From assembly GCA_028818705.1 (NCBI GenBank), contig JAPPNJ010000163.1, positions 1-51,850 of the forward strand: a stretch of 51,850 nt of DNA, written 5' to 3'. The notes under the pieces were generated by a model, which worked only from the letters and a program-made list of their open reading frames with translations, did not search any database and was not told where the DNA came from. Below are positions 8,459 to 17,495 of this stretch, in pieces. How positions within the stretch are numbered: position 1 is the first letter of the stretch; the number at the start of each line of letters is the position of its first letter. This DNA comes from Candidatus Poribacteria bacterium. GTDB lineage: Bacteria; Poribacteria; WGA-4E; WGA-3G. The translations under genes and the position numbers were made by a program.

Positions 8459-11400
8459 TTATTTTACCAGACCTGCTTTTTTAAGTTTTTCCCATTCTTT
8501 TTCAAGATCGCAACGGGATTTCTTTCCGCCGTGGATGCTCGGTTCGGCACACAACAATTCGCGAAGTCGATGCATTGCATCGTGGGCATCTTCGGATGTG
8601 ATGTTTAACACCTCAGTTAGCAGAAGGCGATCAAGTTCGTGACGCACTGGATCATGCGCTGCCTCGTTGAAGGGTAACATACGCTGATATTTCAAAGTAT
8701 GAAAAATGCGCTCGGCATTCGCCAATGCTTCATCTGACAGACAACGGACATCAAGGGTAGGCATTTGAAGTAATATTTTCCGCGCACTCATGCCTCTGCC
8801 TGGTTGTTGTTTCCCACTATGTGCCCAGTGGAGCAGAAGCCCTAAGGTTGAATTGCCCCAGAGTGTCCATGCATAATCATACTCACGATTTTTATCCTTA
8901 AAGACGATATTGGGCATCAAAGCAATACCGATTGTCGGTTCTGTAGTGAAAAGGACCCCAAGGGAATTGGCGTTAAACCTCATGTTCATGTTAAAATGTA
9001 CGCGCCCGTTGAGTGACAATATCTTTTGCACTTTGTCATGACGGTTGGGACGGGGAATAAGATGGCAGTCAGGTTGAACAACCATTGCCCTTTGCGCTGG
9101 TGCCTTAACATGCCACAACCCTGGATAGAGATCAGTATCCGTGTAACCCTTTTCCACGTCAAACGCGCCACGCTCACTCTTTTCATAAATATCCCGATGC
9201 GTTACACCAATCTCAGCAATATCGACTACATTGCATATCGGAATCTTCAACGGATCCATCTGCGTAGGCAACCACATTTCACCGTTTGCTAAACGATGTG
9301 CGGATTGGATTAATGCCATTTCTTTAATACGGACTGCTTCCCATGCTCTGTCTGTCCACAATGGACAGTTAAGGGCATGACCAAGGATCTCGTCGCCCGC
9401 TTTGAATAGATCACCGCCACTCGGTTCATCTTCTAACCGTCGTGTACTGTTAAGCCTATGGATAGCATTGGCTATCTCCAGTGCCTCCAGCACACTTCGA
9501 GGACGGTGATTGAGGGATATAAACGTGCCTCTGCCCGTGCTATCGGCTTTCTTCCCTTTCGTTGCCACCACCATGCATTCTGCCATACTCGTATCAGCAG
9601 AGAAGGCGCAGTTTTCACCTCTGGCATCTGCGATGGTAATCACAACCACATCGTGATACTCGGTCGCCCACATATTTCTTACTTTCCGCCAGTCGGACGT
9701 TGTAAGACACGTAGCAGGTAGGATGAACCCCATTTTACTCTTCCCGTTTGCCTTCAGCATTTTATCTGCGAGATCAACAAAATCAGAAGGAAGTCCTGCA
9801 TTCCCATCTCCGACGCGCCAATCTTTTTGTCGGCGCGCCCTTCGCATTTTTTTCTCTTCATCTTTGTCCCTGTCCCTCCCTTTGAACACAGCTTTAGGTG
9901 TACTACTATTCGGATCAGAATCTGGTCTGGTAAACGGAGGATTTAGGACGACAATATCAAACTCGTTATGACGAAATTCATGCTCTGTAATCACGGTTGT
10001 ATCGTCTGCTCCACCGACCTGTTGAACTTCAACGCCCATCATCGGCAACGGTAGCGTCTTTTCAGGAACATCAAATAGATCAAGTGCACCGAGGGCATAG
10101 ACCCCATCTCTCTGCCTACCATAAGGCATTGTATGGATTCGAGTAGCACCGATTTTCAGGTCTGGATAGGTACTTGTCAGAAGGGAGGCAGTGAGGTGGC
10201 TGGCATTCGGCATAACGTCGCATCCAACAAGATTTTTCTCAATCATTTCTGTGTGAATAAGGCTACCTTTACCACCAGTGTGTTCATGCAGTTCAAGGAT
10301 ACGTTGATATACGCCGTTGAGAAGTGAACCTGTTCCACATGCAAAATCCGCTACCTTTAATTTACTCACATTTTCCTGTGTTTTGGGGAGAACCAACGCT
10401 GATAGCAAGGCAACGGATTCAAGGCGAGTGTAGTTTGCTTTAACATATTTTCGGTCAACGATAAGACGTTGGAAGACGGTTCCAGCGAGCTCATGGATCT
10501 GCGTAAGCCGCTGGTCAACCAGTTCCTTCGCGGTGTCACAGAGGGTTGCGAGTATTCTATCAACAAGTTCATCATCGGTTGCAATTGCCTCTATGATCCG
10601 TTTGGCGACATGGAAAATCGGGCGGTAATTTACCTTAAGAATAATATTCCAACCCGCTATGACCTGCGCGTAGCGGAGACGTTTTGCATTGTCAGATAGC
10701 ATCCGTTTGAGGGACATAACCCTTTCCATCTCAGGTTTACCCGCAAGAACGCTCTGGAACACAAAAGCATTGGTGACGATAAGCATCGCCATTCGCGAGG
10801 TCTGTTCACCGGCTTTTTGGAAAAGAATCGCTTCGATTTCTGCGCCGATACCAGGACGTTCTTGAATTGCTGCCTCAAGCTGCTGCGCGGCGGTCTCTAT
10901 CCGTTTCTCCAATAAATCAGCGGCGGCATCTATTTTAGAAATAGGAGCTGTCCTGACGCGAATAGCGGTTGCGATGTCAGCAACACTACCTTTTAACCAA
11001 CCACTTTGCGGGAAAGATTCGGGTTCTGTCTCGTTATCAGTCTCTGATTCAGCGATGAATAGAACAGGCTCAGGGTCTGGCTCGCTTCTTGGCTCGGGTT
11101 TATTGAGCAGTATATAGGCGATGTCTTCGGCACTCCGCATCTCTGACTCGATTTTATCTTGTGGCATCGTTCTAAATCTGGCAGGCATGCGGACGCGCAG
11201 AACGTTTTCAATGACATTGTAGGTGAGCTTCGTAAAGACACTCGGATCGAGGAGCATTCCAAAATGTGCTTCCGCCTGTGTTTCGCCTGAAAAATTTGGC
11301 GTGTTGCCATCAATTTTCACTTCAATGACGACAGGATTTCGGCCGGCTTCAGTGACAATCACATCAGGCTTTTGTGTAGCGTTGAGAAAGGGTCTCGTAA

Positions 11401-11485
11401 TTTGTTCGTTGACGCTCCACGCATCCCGCATGTTGCGTAGAACGTTTACAAACATGCTGGTGATGGTATTTTCGCTATTTGCCAT
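8459..11485 (-). CDS. N-6 adenine DNA methyltransferase fused to a PD-(D/E)xK-like nuclease domain
   Basis: The ATG at 11485 (MANSENTITS) gives 1008 aa; the frame runs on to 11533 without a better start. The N-terminal 100 residues contain KPDVIVTEAG then VVIEVKID, the spacing expected of a PD-(D/E)xK nuclease. A 250-residue helical spacer follows. The methyltransferase core has motif I (VADFACGTGSL) near residue 370 and motif IV (VLNPPFTRP) near 510, the order of gamma-class m6A enzymes such as type I HsdM and type IIG proteins. The C-terminal third could hold target recognition. One-polypeptide restriction-modification (type IIG-like) is the simplest reading. No separate specificity subunit, helicase or restriction gene is adjacent. 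Downstream partners are the DGxHR and glycine-zipper genes. Confidence 0.8.
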   Translation of the reverse strand: MANSENTITSMFVNVLRNMRDAWSVNEQITRPFLNATQKPDVIVTEAGRNPVVIEVKIDGNTPNFSGETQAEAHFGMLLDPSVFTKLTYNVIENVLRVRMPARFRTMPQDKIESEMRSAEDIAYILLNKPEPRSEPDPEPVLFIAESETDNETEPESFPQSGWLKGSVADIATAIRVRTAPISKIDAAADLLEKRIETAAQQLEAAIQERPGIGAEIEAILFQKAGEQTSRMAMLIVTNAFVFQSVLAGKPEMERVMSLKRMLSDNAKRLRYAQVIAGWNIILKVNYRPIFHVAKRIIEAIATDDELVDRILATLCDTAKELVDQRLTQIHELAGTVFQRLIVDRKYVKANYTRLESVALLSALVLPKTQENVSKLKVADFACGTGSLLNGVYQRILELHEHTGGKGSLIHTEMIEKNLVGCDVMPNASHLTASLLTSTYPDLKIGATRIHTMPYGRQRDGVYALGALDLFDVPEKTLPLPMMGVEVQQVGGADDTTVITEHEFRHNEFDIVVLNPPFTRPDSDPNSSTPKAVFKGRDRDKDEEKKMRRARRQKDWRVGDGNAGLPSDFVDLADKMLKANGKSKMGFILPATCLTTSDWRKVRNMWATEYHDVVVITIADARGENCAFSADTSMAECMVVATKGKKADSTGRGTFISLNHRPRSVLEALEIANAIHRLNSTRRLEDEPSGGDLFKAGDEILGHALNCPLWTDRAWEAVRIKEMALIQSAHRLANGEMWLPTQMDPLKIPICNVVDIAEIGVTHRDIYEKSERGAFDVEKGYTDTDLYPGLWHVKAPAQRAMVVQPDCHLIPRPNRHDKVQKILSLNGRVHFNMNMRFNANSLGVLFTTEPTIGIALMPNIVFKDKNREYDYAWTLWGNSTLGLLLHWAHSGKQQPGRGMSARKILLQMPTLDVRCLSDEALANAERIFHTLKYQRMLPFNEAAHDPVRHELDRLLLTEVLNITSEDAHDAMHRLRELLCAEPSIHGGKKSRCDLEKEWEKLKKAGLVK

Positions 11486-11570
11486 AGCTTTTGATATGGA
11501 ATTATAACCTAAGTTGCCACCTATGTAGCACAAACTTTATGAAGATTAATTTATTAATTCGGTAATTTTT

Positions 11571-11636
11571 AAACGTGCGATAAATCGCACTACTACGAAC
11601 CCGTCCGTTTGTAGTAGGGCAATTCATTGCCCGTCA
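11571..11636. repeat. Nested palindromic repeat in the 11534-11840 gap
   Basis: Two short palindromes sit next to each other: GTGCGAT-AA-ATCGCAC and GGGCAAT-TC-ATTGCCC. Between them ACTACTACGAA pairs with TTTGTAGTAG, so the whole unit can fold as a cruciform. It lies in the roughly 306-bp stretch without genes between the methylase and Rieske genes. The rest of that gap holds the terminator at 11760-11814 and nothing else I can support. It is the same style of dispersed palindrome as at 6915 and 20390. Confidence 0.6.
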
Positions 11637-11759
11637 ATTACCGAAATATTTTCTGAAACCTCATTTAGTTTGTGCATATACAGACGCAAACTAAAAGTTT
11701 ACGCTACAAAACCCTGGAGAGCTTCAAAAATTTTGTAAGTCGCAACTTGGATTATATTC

Positions 11760-11814
11760 AAAAAAAAGATTCGGGCTTTCGTCCTACCGCGTAAGCAGTG
11801 GATTCCAGCCCGAA
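11760..11814 (-). terminator. Rho-independent terminator of the Rieske gene
   Basis: Read on the minus strand, an 8-bp stem TTCGGGCT / AGCCCGAA with a 29-base loop is followed by TC and a run of eight T. It begins 27 bp after the stop of the Rieske-domain gene. The long loop is unusual, but stem plus U-tract fits intrinsic termination. Confidence 0.65.
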
Positions 11815-11840
11815 AAGTTAGAAAGGACGAAATTCCGGTA

Positions 11841-13682
11841 TTAATCATCATCGCGTTCGCTAAGCAACTCACCTCGCGCGAGACGTTCGGCATTCTCTGT
11901 GGACCACAGAATGTTCTTCATCAGTTTCTGTGCCGTGATGTAACGCGTCGCTGCCAACAGATGCATCCGCTTTTCTTCAAAGTCGTCTGTCAAGTCGTAA
12001 TGCCGGAAGGCGACTTCGAGGACCTGGAACATGTGGAGTTCTGCGTCTTCACGTAGTAGAATGTGTGCGAGCGTCCGTTTCAGGGCATCGATGTCATGTC
12101 CTTCTTCGAGATATTGATTCACGAGAATTTCCGCTTCATAGACTTTTTGGAAGTCGGCAAACTCTTGGATTCGATCCAACATTTTGTCAGCAGATTCGTA
12201 AGTTTCATCGAGCCGTTGCCCGGGTCTGGGAATACGAGCGGCAGGCATGTTCAACCAACGCAAGTATGCCAAGAAAACGACGCCGTGAAAAATTCCGCGC
12301 AGAAGATTAGCACTCGGCGAATAGCGGAAAGCGTGATAAAGGGCATGCGCATAAGAGTAAATGTTGGCGACATCGTGCCAGTCCCCTTCGTTTTTGAGAT
12401 GGAATCGGGCAGTACGAACTGCCGAGGCATAGGTCATGGCACGGCAGATGTCGGTCAGCTTGACCCCTTTGCGGATAGTCTGCTCAACCTCAGCGACAAC
12501 GGGTTCAAAGTCGTCACCGAGTAGCGTCTGTGTAAACGCTGAAATATCAAGTTCTGCCTCATTCGCTTGATTATCTTCCCACATACTATCAAGTCTCTCA
12601 AAGATGGGTTCTAAGACGGGGACAGCGTCAGCCCATCGAGAGGTTTCCTCATGTCGTGTTCTACTGACCAGATCGACGACGATCGGGCGCAAAATCTCGT
12701 GTGATCCTTCCCATTTGACGTAATCCAACGCTTCAAACATTTTATTCGCAAAATCAAGAGCGTGTCCGTCGCCGGTGAAGTAGTAGTCGGTCGCTGCTGT
12801 ATAGACGAAATCCGCAATTACTGATTTATCGTAGTCGCGGTCGTTAAGCGTCAATAAGATGCGTTCCGCTGCACCGGCGTGGCGTTTATCGACAAAATAG
12901 CGGAACCATCGCTTCAGTGTTTCAAGGTCGTGTTCCTCACTCACTCGTGGAAAGGGAGCGCGATAGGCACGGGCACTTCCTGTTGTTCTACGGCTAATCT
13001 GGCTTAACCCGTGTACGAGAAACAGGTTATGGTCTTTCGGGTCAACGTCATTCCATAGGTTCGCTGCGAGTGTGAGGATAGCAACACCTGACGACCATCC
13101 ATCGCTACTTTTATGTGCCCCGTAGTGGAGCCCCTGTTGAATAATCTCCTCTGGTGCTGCGCCTGCATCGCGAAGTGCTGTAACGGCTTTCGCGATAAAG
13201 AAGGTACTGCGGTCCTTGAGTCCACGCTCAAGTGCGCGCTTGCCACGGTCAATGACTCGCCGTTTTGCTGCCTCTCGCTCACCTTTTGCTAATCCAACGT
13301 ACAAATAGCCGTCATCCCGCGCTTCAACAGGAAACGCTTTTAAGTCATCACCGAATGCCAAGAAGCATGCCCCCGACTTGAGATCGAATTCCCAGTGATG
13401 CCAGTGACAGATAAGCACGCCATCGCGGACACTGCCTTTGGACATTGGATACCCCATGTGTGGACAACGGTTGTCAACGGCGTAAAATTTGTCACCAGTC
13501 TTGAAAACAGCGAGATGTGTTCCGTTGACATGAAACGGTTTGCCTTCGAGTTCCTGAAAATTCTCAGCGGGGCAGAGTTGGTGGTAGACAAGTTCGGCGG
13601 CTTCTATTTCTATTGGTGGTAATTCTTCAACGTGGATGGAACCGATACCGGTTTCCTCAAGAGCAGAAGTCGGAGTTTGCAT
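11841..13682 (-). CDS. Rieske [2Fe-2S] protein with a long helical C-terminal domain
   Basis: A 613-aa protein. Residues 30-130 form a Rieske domain with both cluster motifs: CPHMGYP near residue 73 (C-x-H) and CHWHHWEF near 92 (C-x2-H). The remaining 480 residues are helical, with charged segments such as RRTTGSARAYRAPFPR and DRDYDKSVIADFVYTAATDYY. I do not recognise that domain; it is not the usual ring-hydroxylase alpha-subunit catalytic domain, since the 2-His-Asp iron pattern is not obvious. It may be a ferredoxin-type module fused to an enzyme domain that receives electrons. The start is set by AGGAGG seven bases upstream. It has its own promoter (13753-13781) and terminator (11760-11814), so it is probably monocistronic. 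Confidence 0.8.
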   Translation of the reverse strand: MQTPTSALEETGIGSIHVEELPPIEIEAAELVYHQLCPAENFQELEGKPFHVNGTHLAVFKTGDKFYAVDNRCPHMGYPMSKGSVRDGVLICHWHHWEFDLKSGACFLAFGDDLKAFPVEARDDGYLYVGLAKGEREAAKRRVIDRGKRALERGLKDRSTFFIAKAVTALRDAGAAPEEIIQQGLHYGAHKSSDGWSSGVAILTLAANLWNDVDPKDHNLFLVHGLSQISRRTTGSARAYRAPFPRVSEEHDLETLKRWFRYFVDKRHAGAAERILLTLNDRDYDKSVIADFVYTAATDYYFTGDGHALDFANKMFEALDYVKWEGSHEILRPIVVDLVSRTRHEETSRWADAVPVLEPIFERLDSMWEDNQANEAELDISAFTQTLLGDDFEPVVAEVEQTIRKGVKLTDICRAMTYASAVRTARFHLKNEGDWHDVANIYSYAHALYHAFRYSPSANLLRGIFHGVVFLAYLRWLNMPAARIPRPGQRLDETYESADKMLDRIQEFADFQKVYEAEILVNQYLEEGHDIDALKRTLAHILLREDAELHMFQVLEVAFRHYDLTDDFEEKRMHLLAATRYITAQKLMKNILWSTENAERLARGELLSERDDD

Positions 13683-13752
13683 GATGGACCTCCTATTGAA
13701 GATTTTCGCTTCTCACTTTTGGATAGTAAACATTTTGCGTATTCTATACTAA

Positions 13753-13781
13753 AGTATATTCCATTTTCCAAACAATGTAAA
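13753..13781 (-). promoter_or_regulatory. Sigma-70-type promoter of the Rieske gene
   Basis: On the minus strand TTTACA (-35) and TATACT (-10) are separated by 17 bp, about 70 bp before the Rieske gene ATG. The -10 lies inside the inverted repeat TATACT-TTAGTATA, so an operator overlapping the promoter is possible. Confidence 0.6.
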
Positions 13782-13801
13782 GAAAAAACAGCAATATTTA
13801 G

Positions 13802-14461
13802 CTATAAATTTGGAACGAAGGGGGGACGTGGCTCGACTTCTGAAGGCGCATCATCTGTTTCTTCAGGTGTTTGGGTTTCTTGAGGTTGTTCTTGTGTGGG
13901 TTCGGGTTCGGCTTCCGGTTCAGAGGGTGTTGGCACGTCTTCAACCGCTGGGTCAGGGGTCGGGAGTTGCGTGAAGACGCTGTCTTTGGGTGCCTGTGCG
14001 TGGCAAGCATGGCAACCCTCGCTCGTGCTACCAGGAACATCGCCGCCGACTGCCACAAACTTCGCAGTCTCTGTCTGTCGGGTGTGTTGGGTATAAAGCC
14101 ACCCGTTATGGGCGGCATACACTGGATCGTCGGTTTTCTTCATGGTGGCGACGTGCTGGACGAAGGTGTTGGTGTTATTGTTGATCTCCTTGATGATGAG
14201 CGTGTCGATGGGAAACGTCTGGAGGGTATCGTCTTTGAGGGCTGCCACGCCGATGCCGTTGATATAGACCGAACGTCTGCCGAAGCCGTGTCCCGGGTTT
14301 CCATTCTCTGTGGGTGTGATTTCAATACGCATGCCTCGTGCATCTTCTTCTGACAGAATGGGTGGCACGACAGGTTTCATTATCTGCTGTGCCTCATCAC
14401 AGGCTATGAAAGCGAGGCAACAGAGCAGTATAACCGTGAAAAAGCATTGCGAGCGGTGCAC
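13802..14461 (-). CDS. Cytochrome P460-like haem lipoprotein, copy 1
   Basis: A 219-aa exported lipoprotein: signal peptide with CCLAFIAC lipobox near residue 21. The mature part has the cytochrome P460-like order: GHGFGRRSVYINGIG, IKEINNNTNTFVQHVATMKK, NGWLYTQH and a C-terminal haem-binding GCHACHAQAPKDSVF (CxxCH) near residue 150. The last 60 residues are a Pro/Glu-rich tail. A GTG is used as start, 18 bp after the Rpn-type gene stop, so they are probably co-transcribed. A second copy (15771-16448) lies on the other side of that gene and is almost identical over the first 170 residues. The role is probably periplasmic redox chemistry; the substrate is unknown. Confidence 0.75.
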   Translation of the reverse strand: MHRSQCFFTVILLCCLAFIACDEAQQIMKPVVPPILSEEDARGMRIEITPTENGNPGHGFGRRSVYINGIGVAALKDDTLQTFPIDTLIIKEINNNTNTFVQHVATMKKTDDPVYAAHNGWLYTQHTRQTETAKFVAVGGDVPGSTSEGCHACHAQAPKDSVFTQLPTPDPAVEDVPTPSEPEAEPEPTQEQPQETQTPEETDDAPSEVEPRPPFVPNL

Positions 14462-14479
14462 CCCTTAGAACTCCTTACT

Positions 14480-15559
14480 TCATACTCCCCTTCGGGGCGC
14501 GTTCCATTCGATGTCATCAAGCGTCTGTGCCGTCGCAGCTGCTTCAAAGAGGGCATCAAGCCGGGCATGGCTTCGGATCGCAGTAACCTGTCGTCTCACA
14601 ACTTCGGGAACCTCTCCAAATCGCAGGTGCAACAGTTTAAGAATATCCTCGCGTTTGGTTCGCGTCTCGCCGCGCTTTTCACCGTGCTTCTCGCCTTGTT
14701 CAAACAGATATTCAGCCATCGTCTGTTCCATGGTTTCTATCTCCTCTTGATAGACTGTGTCTTGGATATGCTGATGAATCAGCGTCTTTAGTTCTTCATG
14801 CTCAATAACCGGCCGCCGATGCGATATGAGAAGGTAGAGATACAAAAATGCCTGACCCCACGCCTCTGAAGTTTCAGCATCGAGAGCAGAGATATGTGCC
14901 AACGCCGCCTCTAATGCCTCAAGTATTGATGCCTTGTCCGCATGCTCATTTTGAAGCACTCGCAGCAACCAACCCAACGGATGTCCCGTCTTCGTCAATG
15001 CCGCTGCATCGCTACCTTTTACACTCAGAAAGAGCGTCTCAAACTCCGGCACGAACCGAGACAGTTCCGCTGGCACATCCATCAATGCACTCAGTGTCAA
15101 CGGGGTATCCCATGCCGCCTCACCCGTGTAAAGCACAACCGGCAGGATCGGATGGAAACGCCACTGACTTTTCGGGGTCTGCTCGGCTTGCCACTCTCGC
15201 CGCTGGGCATCCCAAATCTGAAGCATGTAAAACAGCACACGGAATCCCATACTCATATCAACCGTGGATTGGTGTTCAATGAGGATGTAGATAACCACTT
15301 CGTCGGTTTGTGATTCGCTCCGAAATGGGACGCGATAGACTAAGTCAGACTCCTGTTCTCGGAGGTTGTCAGGGATAAAACTGGTATTAATCTGTGTCAG
15401 TTGACTAAAATCGAGCCGGTCTACAAGTTCCTCAGCGACGATTTCGATTAGTCCTCGGACGTTCTCCTTATTTTCGAGCAACCATCGGATGCTCCTATCG
15501 GGGAACTGTTGAATGGAGAAGTCAAAAAATGTGAGTTTTTTCTGACGTTCTTTTGCCAT
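14480..15559 (-). CDS. Rpn/YhgA-like PD-(D/E)xK family protein (putative recombination-promoting nuclease)
   Basis: A 359-aa protein resembling the PF04754/Rpn group. It opens with FFDFSIQQFPDRSIRWLLEN. The nuclease core has the strand VVIYILIEHQSTVDMSMGFRVL near residue 90, the E-x-Q variant of the family, and LPVVLYTG. The C-terminal third is a DUF4351-like helical region (GEKHGEKRGETRTKRED, LLHLRFGEVPEVVR). Such proteins can be encoded in high copy and were linked to recA-independent recombination in E. coli. Here it lies between two copies of a haem lipoprotein gene, so it may have taken part in that duplication. No terminal inverted repeats or second transposase gene are visible. Confidence 0.75.
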   Translation of the reverse strand: MAKERQKKLTFFDFSIQQFPDRSIRWLLENKENVRGLIEIVAEELVDRLDFSQLTQINTSFIPDNLREQESDLVYRVPFRSESQTDEVVIYILIEHQSTVDMSMGFRVLFYMLQIWDAQRREWQAEQTPKSQWRFHPILPVVLYTGEAAWDTPLTLSALMDVPAELSRFVPEFETLFLSVKGSDAAALTKTGHPLGWLLRVLQNEHADKASILEALEAALAHISALDAETSEAWGQAFLYLYLLISHRRPVIEHEELKTLIHQHIQDTVYQEEIETMEQTMAEYLFEQGEKHGEKRGETRTKREDILKLLHLRFGEVPEVVRRQVTAIRSHARLDALFEAAATAQTLDDIEWNAPRRGV

Positions 15560-15770
15560 AGGTTTTCTGGGTCAAACTGATGTTGTATAGAGAGCCTGAA
15601 AAAAAATGTCTAAACTTTAGTAGTATGATAGAGAACACCATATTGATGTAGGATACCATCTTTTGACAGAAAAATCAACGCTTTTTGCTGTCAAGAGTGC
15701 CTCATTCCTTCTAAAACTTACTATAACATTGTAAGGGGGGTGCGGTGGTGGGCTACCGAAGACAGACGTA

Positions 15771-16448
15771 TTAGTAGAAACCATCGCCTAAGCCATCGTC
15801 TCCCTCATTAGGAGGAACCTCTTTGTCCGGTGTAGGTTCTCCATCCTCTTCCTGTTCAGGTGAAGGATCGCCTCTGTCTAATGTGGGTTCAGGTTCGGGT
15901 TCAGGTTCAGAGGGTGTTGGCACTTCTTCAACCGCTGTATCAGGTGTCGGGAGTTGCGTGAAGACGCTGTCTTTGGGTGCTTGTGCGTGGCAGGCGTGGC
16001 AACTCTCGCTTGTGCTACCGGGAACATCGCCGCCGACTGCCATAAACTTTGCGGTTTCTCTCTCACGGGTGTGTTGGGTATAAAGCCACCCGTTGTGTGA
16101 GACATGCGCCGGGTCGTCGGTTTTCTTCATGATGGCGACGTGCTGGACGAAGGTGTTGGTGTTATTATTGACCTCCTTGATAATCAGCGTGTTGATGGGA
16201 AACGGCTTGAGGGTATCGTCTTTGAGGGCAGCCACCCCGATGCCGTTGATATAGACCGAGCGCGTGCCGAAACCGTGTCTGGAGTTTCCGTTTTCTGTAG
16301 GTGTGATTTCAATGCGTATGCCTCGTGCGTCTTCTTCTGACAGAACGGGTGGCACGACAGGTTTCATTATCTGCTGTGCCTCATCACAGGCTATGAAAGC
16401 GAGGCAACAGAGCAGTATAAAAATAAGAAAACAGCGTGAGTGACGCAT
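15771..16448 (-). CDS. Cytochrome P460-like haem lipoprotein, copy 2
   Basis: The 225-aa paralogue of the gene at 13802-14461. The lipobox (CCLAFIAC), the GHGFGTRSVYINGIG strand, the helical IKEVNNNTNTFVQHVA segment and the haem motif SCHACHAQAPKDSVF are preserved with few substitutions. The C-terminal tail differs: it is rich in Pro, Glu and Asp (DRGDPSPEQEEDGEP) instead of the Gln/Thr-rich tail of copy 1. An ATG start is used here, versus GTG in copy 1. The gene is followed, on the same strand, by the Rpn-type gene 212 bp further on. Both copies keep an open frame, which argues that both are functional or recently duplicated. Confidence 0.75.
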   Translation of the reverse strand: MRHSRCFLIFILLCCLAFIACDEAQQIMKPVVPPVLSEEDARGIRIEITPTENGNSRHGFGTRSVYINGIGVAALKDDTLKPFPINTLIIKEVNNNTNTFVQHVAIMKKTDDPAHVSHNGWLYTQHTRERETAKFMAVGGDVPGSTSESCHACHAQAPKDSVFTQLPTPDTAVEEVPTPSEPEPEPEPTLDRGDPSPEQEEDGEPTPDKEVPPNEGDDGLGDGFY

Positions 16449-16515
16449 CCGTTAGAACTCTCTCCGTGCGCATCAACATTTGCCGAGTTGCCGTAAACTC
16501 TGTAAATCATATCGT

Positions 16516-17370
16516 CTACTCGAATAATGCAGCATCAGGTTGACCGCGATAGAGGATGACAGTATATTGCAGTTTCAAAGTTTCATCGGAGGCAAGATGG
16601 AGCGGTTGATAGTAGACAAGCGAGGGATGGATTAAGCAGTAGTTCTCGCGATTGCGGACCCACCACGTTGTCGGATAGCGAGGGTTATCTGGATGATCAA
16701 CAATGGCAACACCGTAGGTTTTATTGTCAGTGGGATGTTGCGAGGTGAAACTGCACCAACGGCTCTGTTTGCCGAAGATGTCCATCGGTTCAGTGCGACC
16801 ATCAGCATCCAGTAGGGTCCCTGGTGTGATAATATTGTCGAATCGGATTGCCAAGCCGCTATAGAACCTACCGTCTGCGCCGGGTTCACCGCGCCGTAAG
16901 TCTAAGACGACCTCACGCTCGTTTGGATGGAGCGTTAACGACACGGAAATCTGCATCGCCTCTGCTGTAGGTGGATGGACAGTTATTTCCCGCTGTTCCG
17001 TTAGATGCGTTGTGCCTTGCCAATCTATCCACGCGTTTTCTGTTGTTAGACTTGCGCTGTTGGCGTCTGCCTTTTGTGCGACAATCCGTTGATGGACGAT
17101 TTTACCGAAGCCTGTTGGGTCAGTCCCGGGGGGTGGTTGTTCCCAAAAATTGACTTCGTTGACTTTTTTCCATGCAACCCATAGCCCTTGATGATGCACA
17201 TGATCGCCGGGTTCGTTCATTGTGAGCGGCGGTGCCCCAGGTAGGTTCAATGGATGACAAAAGGGACGGTTACCATCTTCAGGAAAACGGTAACCGAGGA
17301 CTTGTTGTCCGTCCCAAGCGACTGCTAAACTGTGTTGTGTTTGTGAGAGTGAAAACATCTTTTTACCCAT
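16516..17370 (-). CDS. DUF6807 (PmoA-like) family protein
   Basis: The ATG at 17370 (MGKKMFSLSQ) gives 284 aa; upstream codons lack a ribosome binding site, and ATG 17358 is also possible. The protein has the DUF6807 hallmarks: early GDHVHHQGLWVAW, a mid EQREITVHPP strand, LDLRRGEPGADGRFYSGLAIRF, and a C-terminal YPTTWWVRNREN region. Such proteins are beta-rich, sometimes annotated as methane-oxygenase PmoA-related, and often occur with carbohydrate catabolism genes. No signal peptide is evident. It lies between the second haem lipoprotein and the MNT-HEPN gene and is not clearly in an operon with either. Its biochemical role is not established. Confidence 0.75.
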   Translation of the reverse strand: MGKKMFSLSQTQHSLAVAWDGQQVLGYRFPEDGNRPFCHPLNLPGAPPLTMNEPGDHVHHQGLWVAWKKVNEVNFWEQPPPGTDPTGFGKIVHQRIVAQKADANSASLTTENAWIDWQGTTHLTEQREITVHPPTAEAMQISVSLTLHPNEREVVLDLRRGEPGADGRFYSGLAIRFDNIITPGTLLDADGRTEPMDIFGKQSRWCSFTSQHPTDNKTYGVAIVDHPDNPRYPTTWWVRNRENYCLIHPSLVYYQPLHLASDETLKLQYTVILYRGQPDAALFE

Positions 17371-17495
17371 TTGGTAGTTTTTAGAATTTCTTATATGCAC
17401 CCATGTTGCCACAGAGAATGCTACGCTGTTCAGCATCGTCAAGTTCTTGTTGAGATAGAATTGCTATTTTCCTACGCATCCTTTCTTCTAACAAA

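Noticed and set aside
11699..11893. 64-aa ORF at the end of the Rieske gene
   Set aside because: It overlaps the Rieske stop region and the terminator hairpin; no start signal.
14480..15559. Complete transposon around the Rpn-type gene
   Set aside because: No terminal inverted repeats or target duplications were seen at its borders; only the flanking gene duplication is evident.
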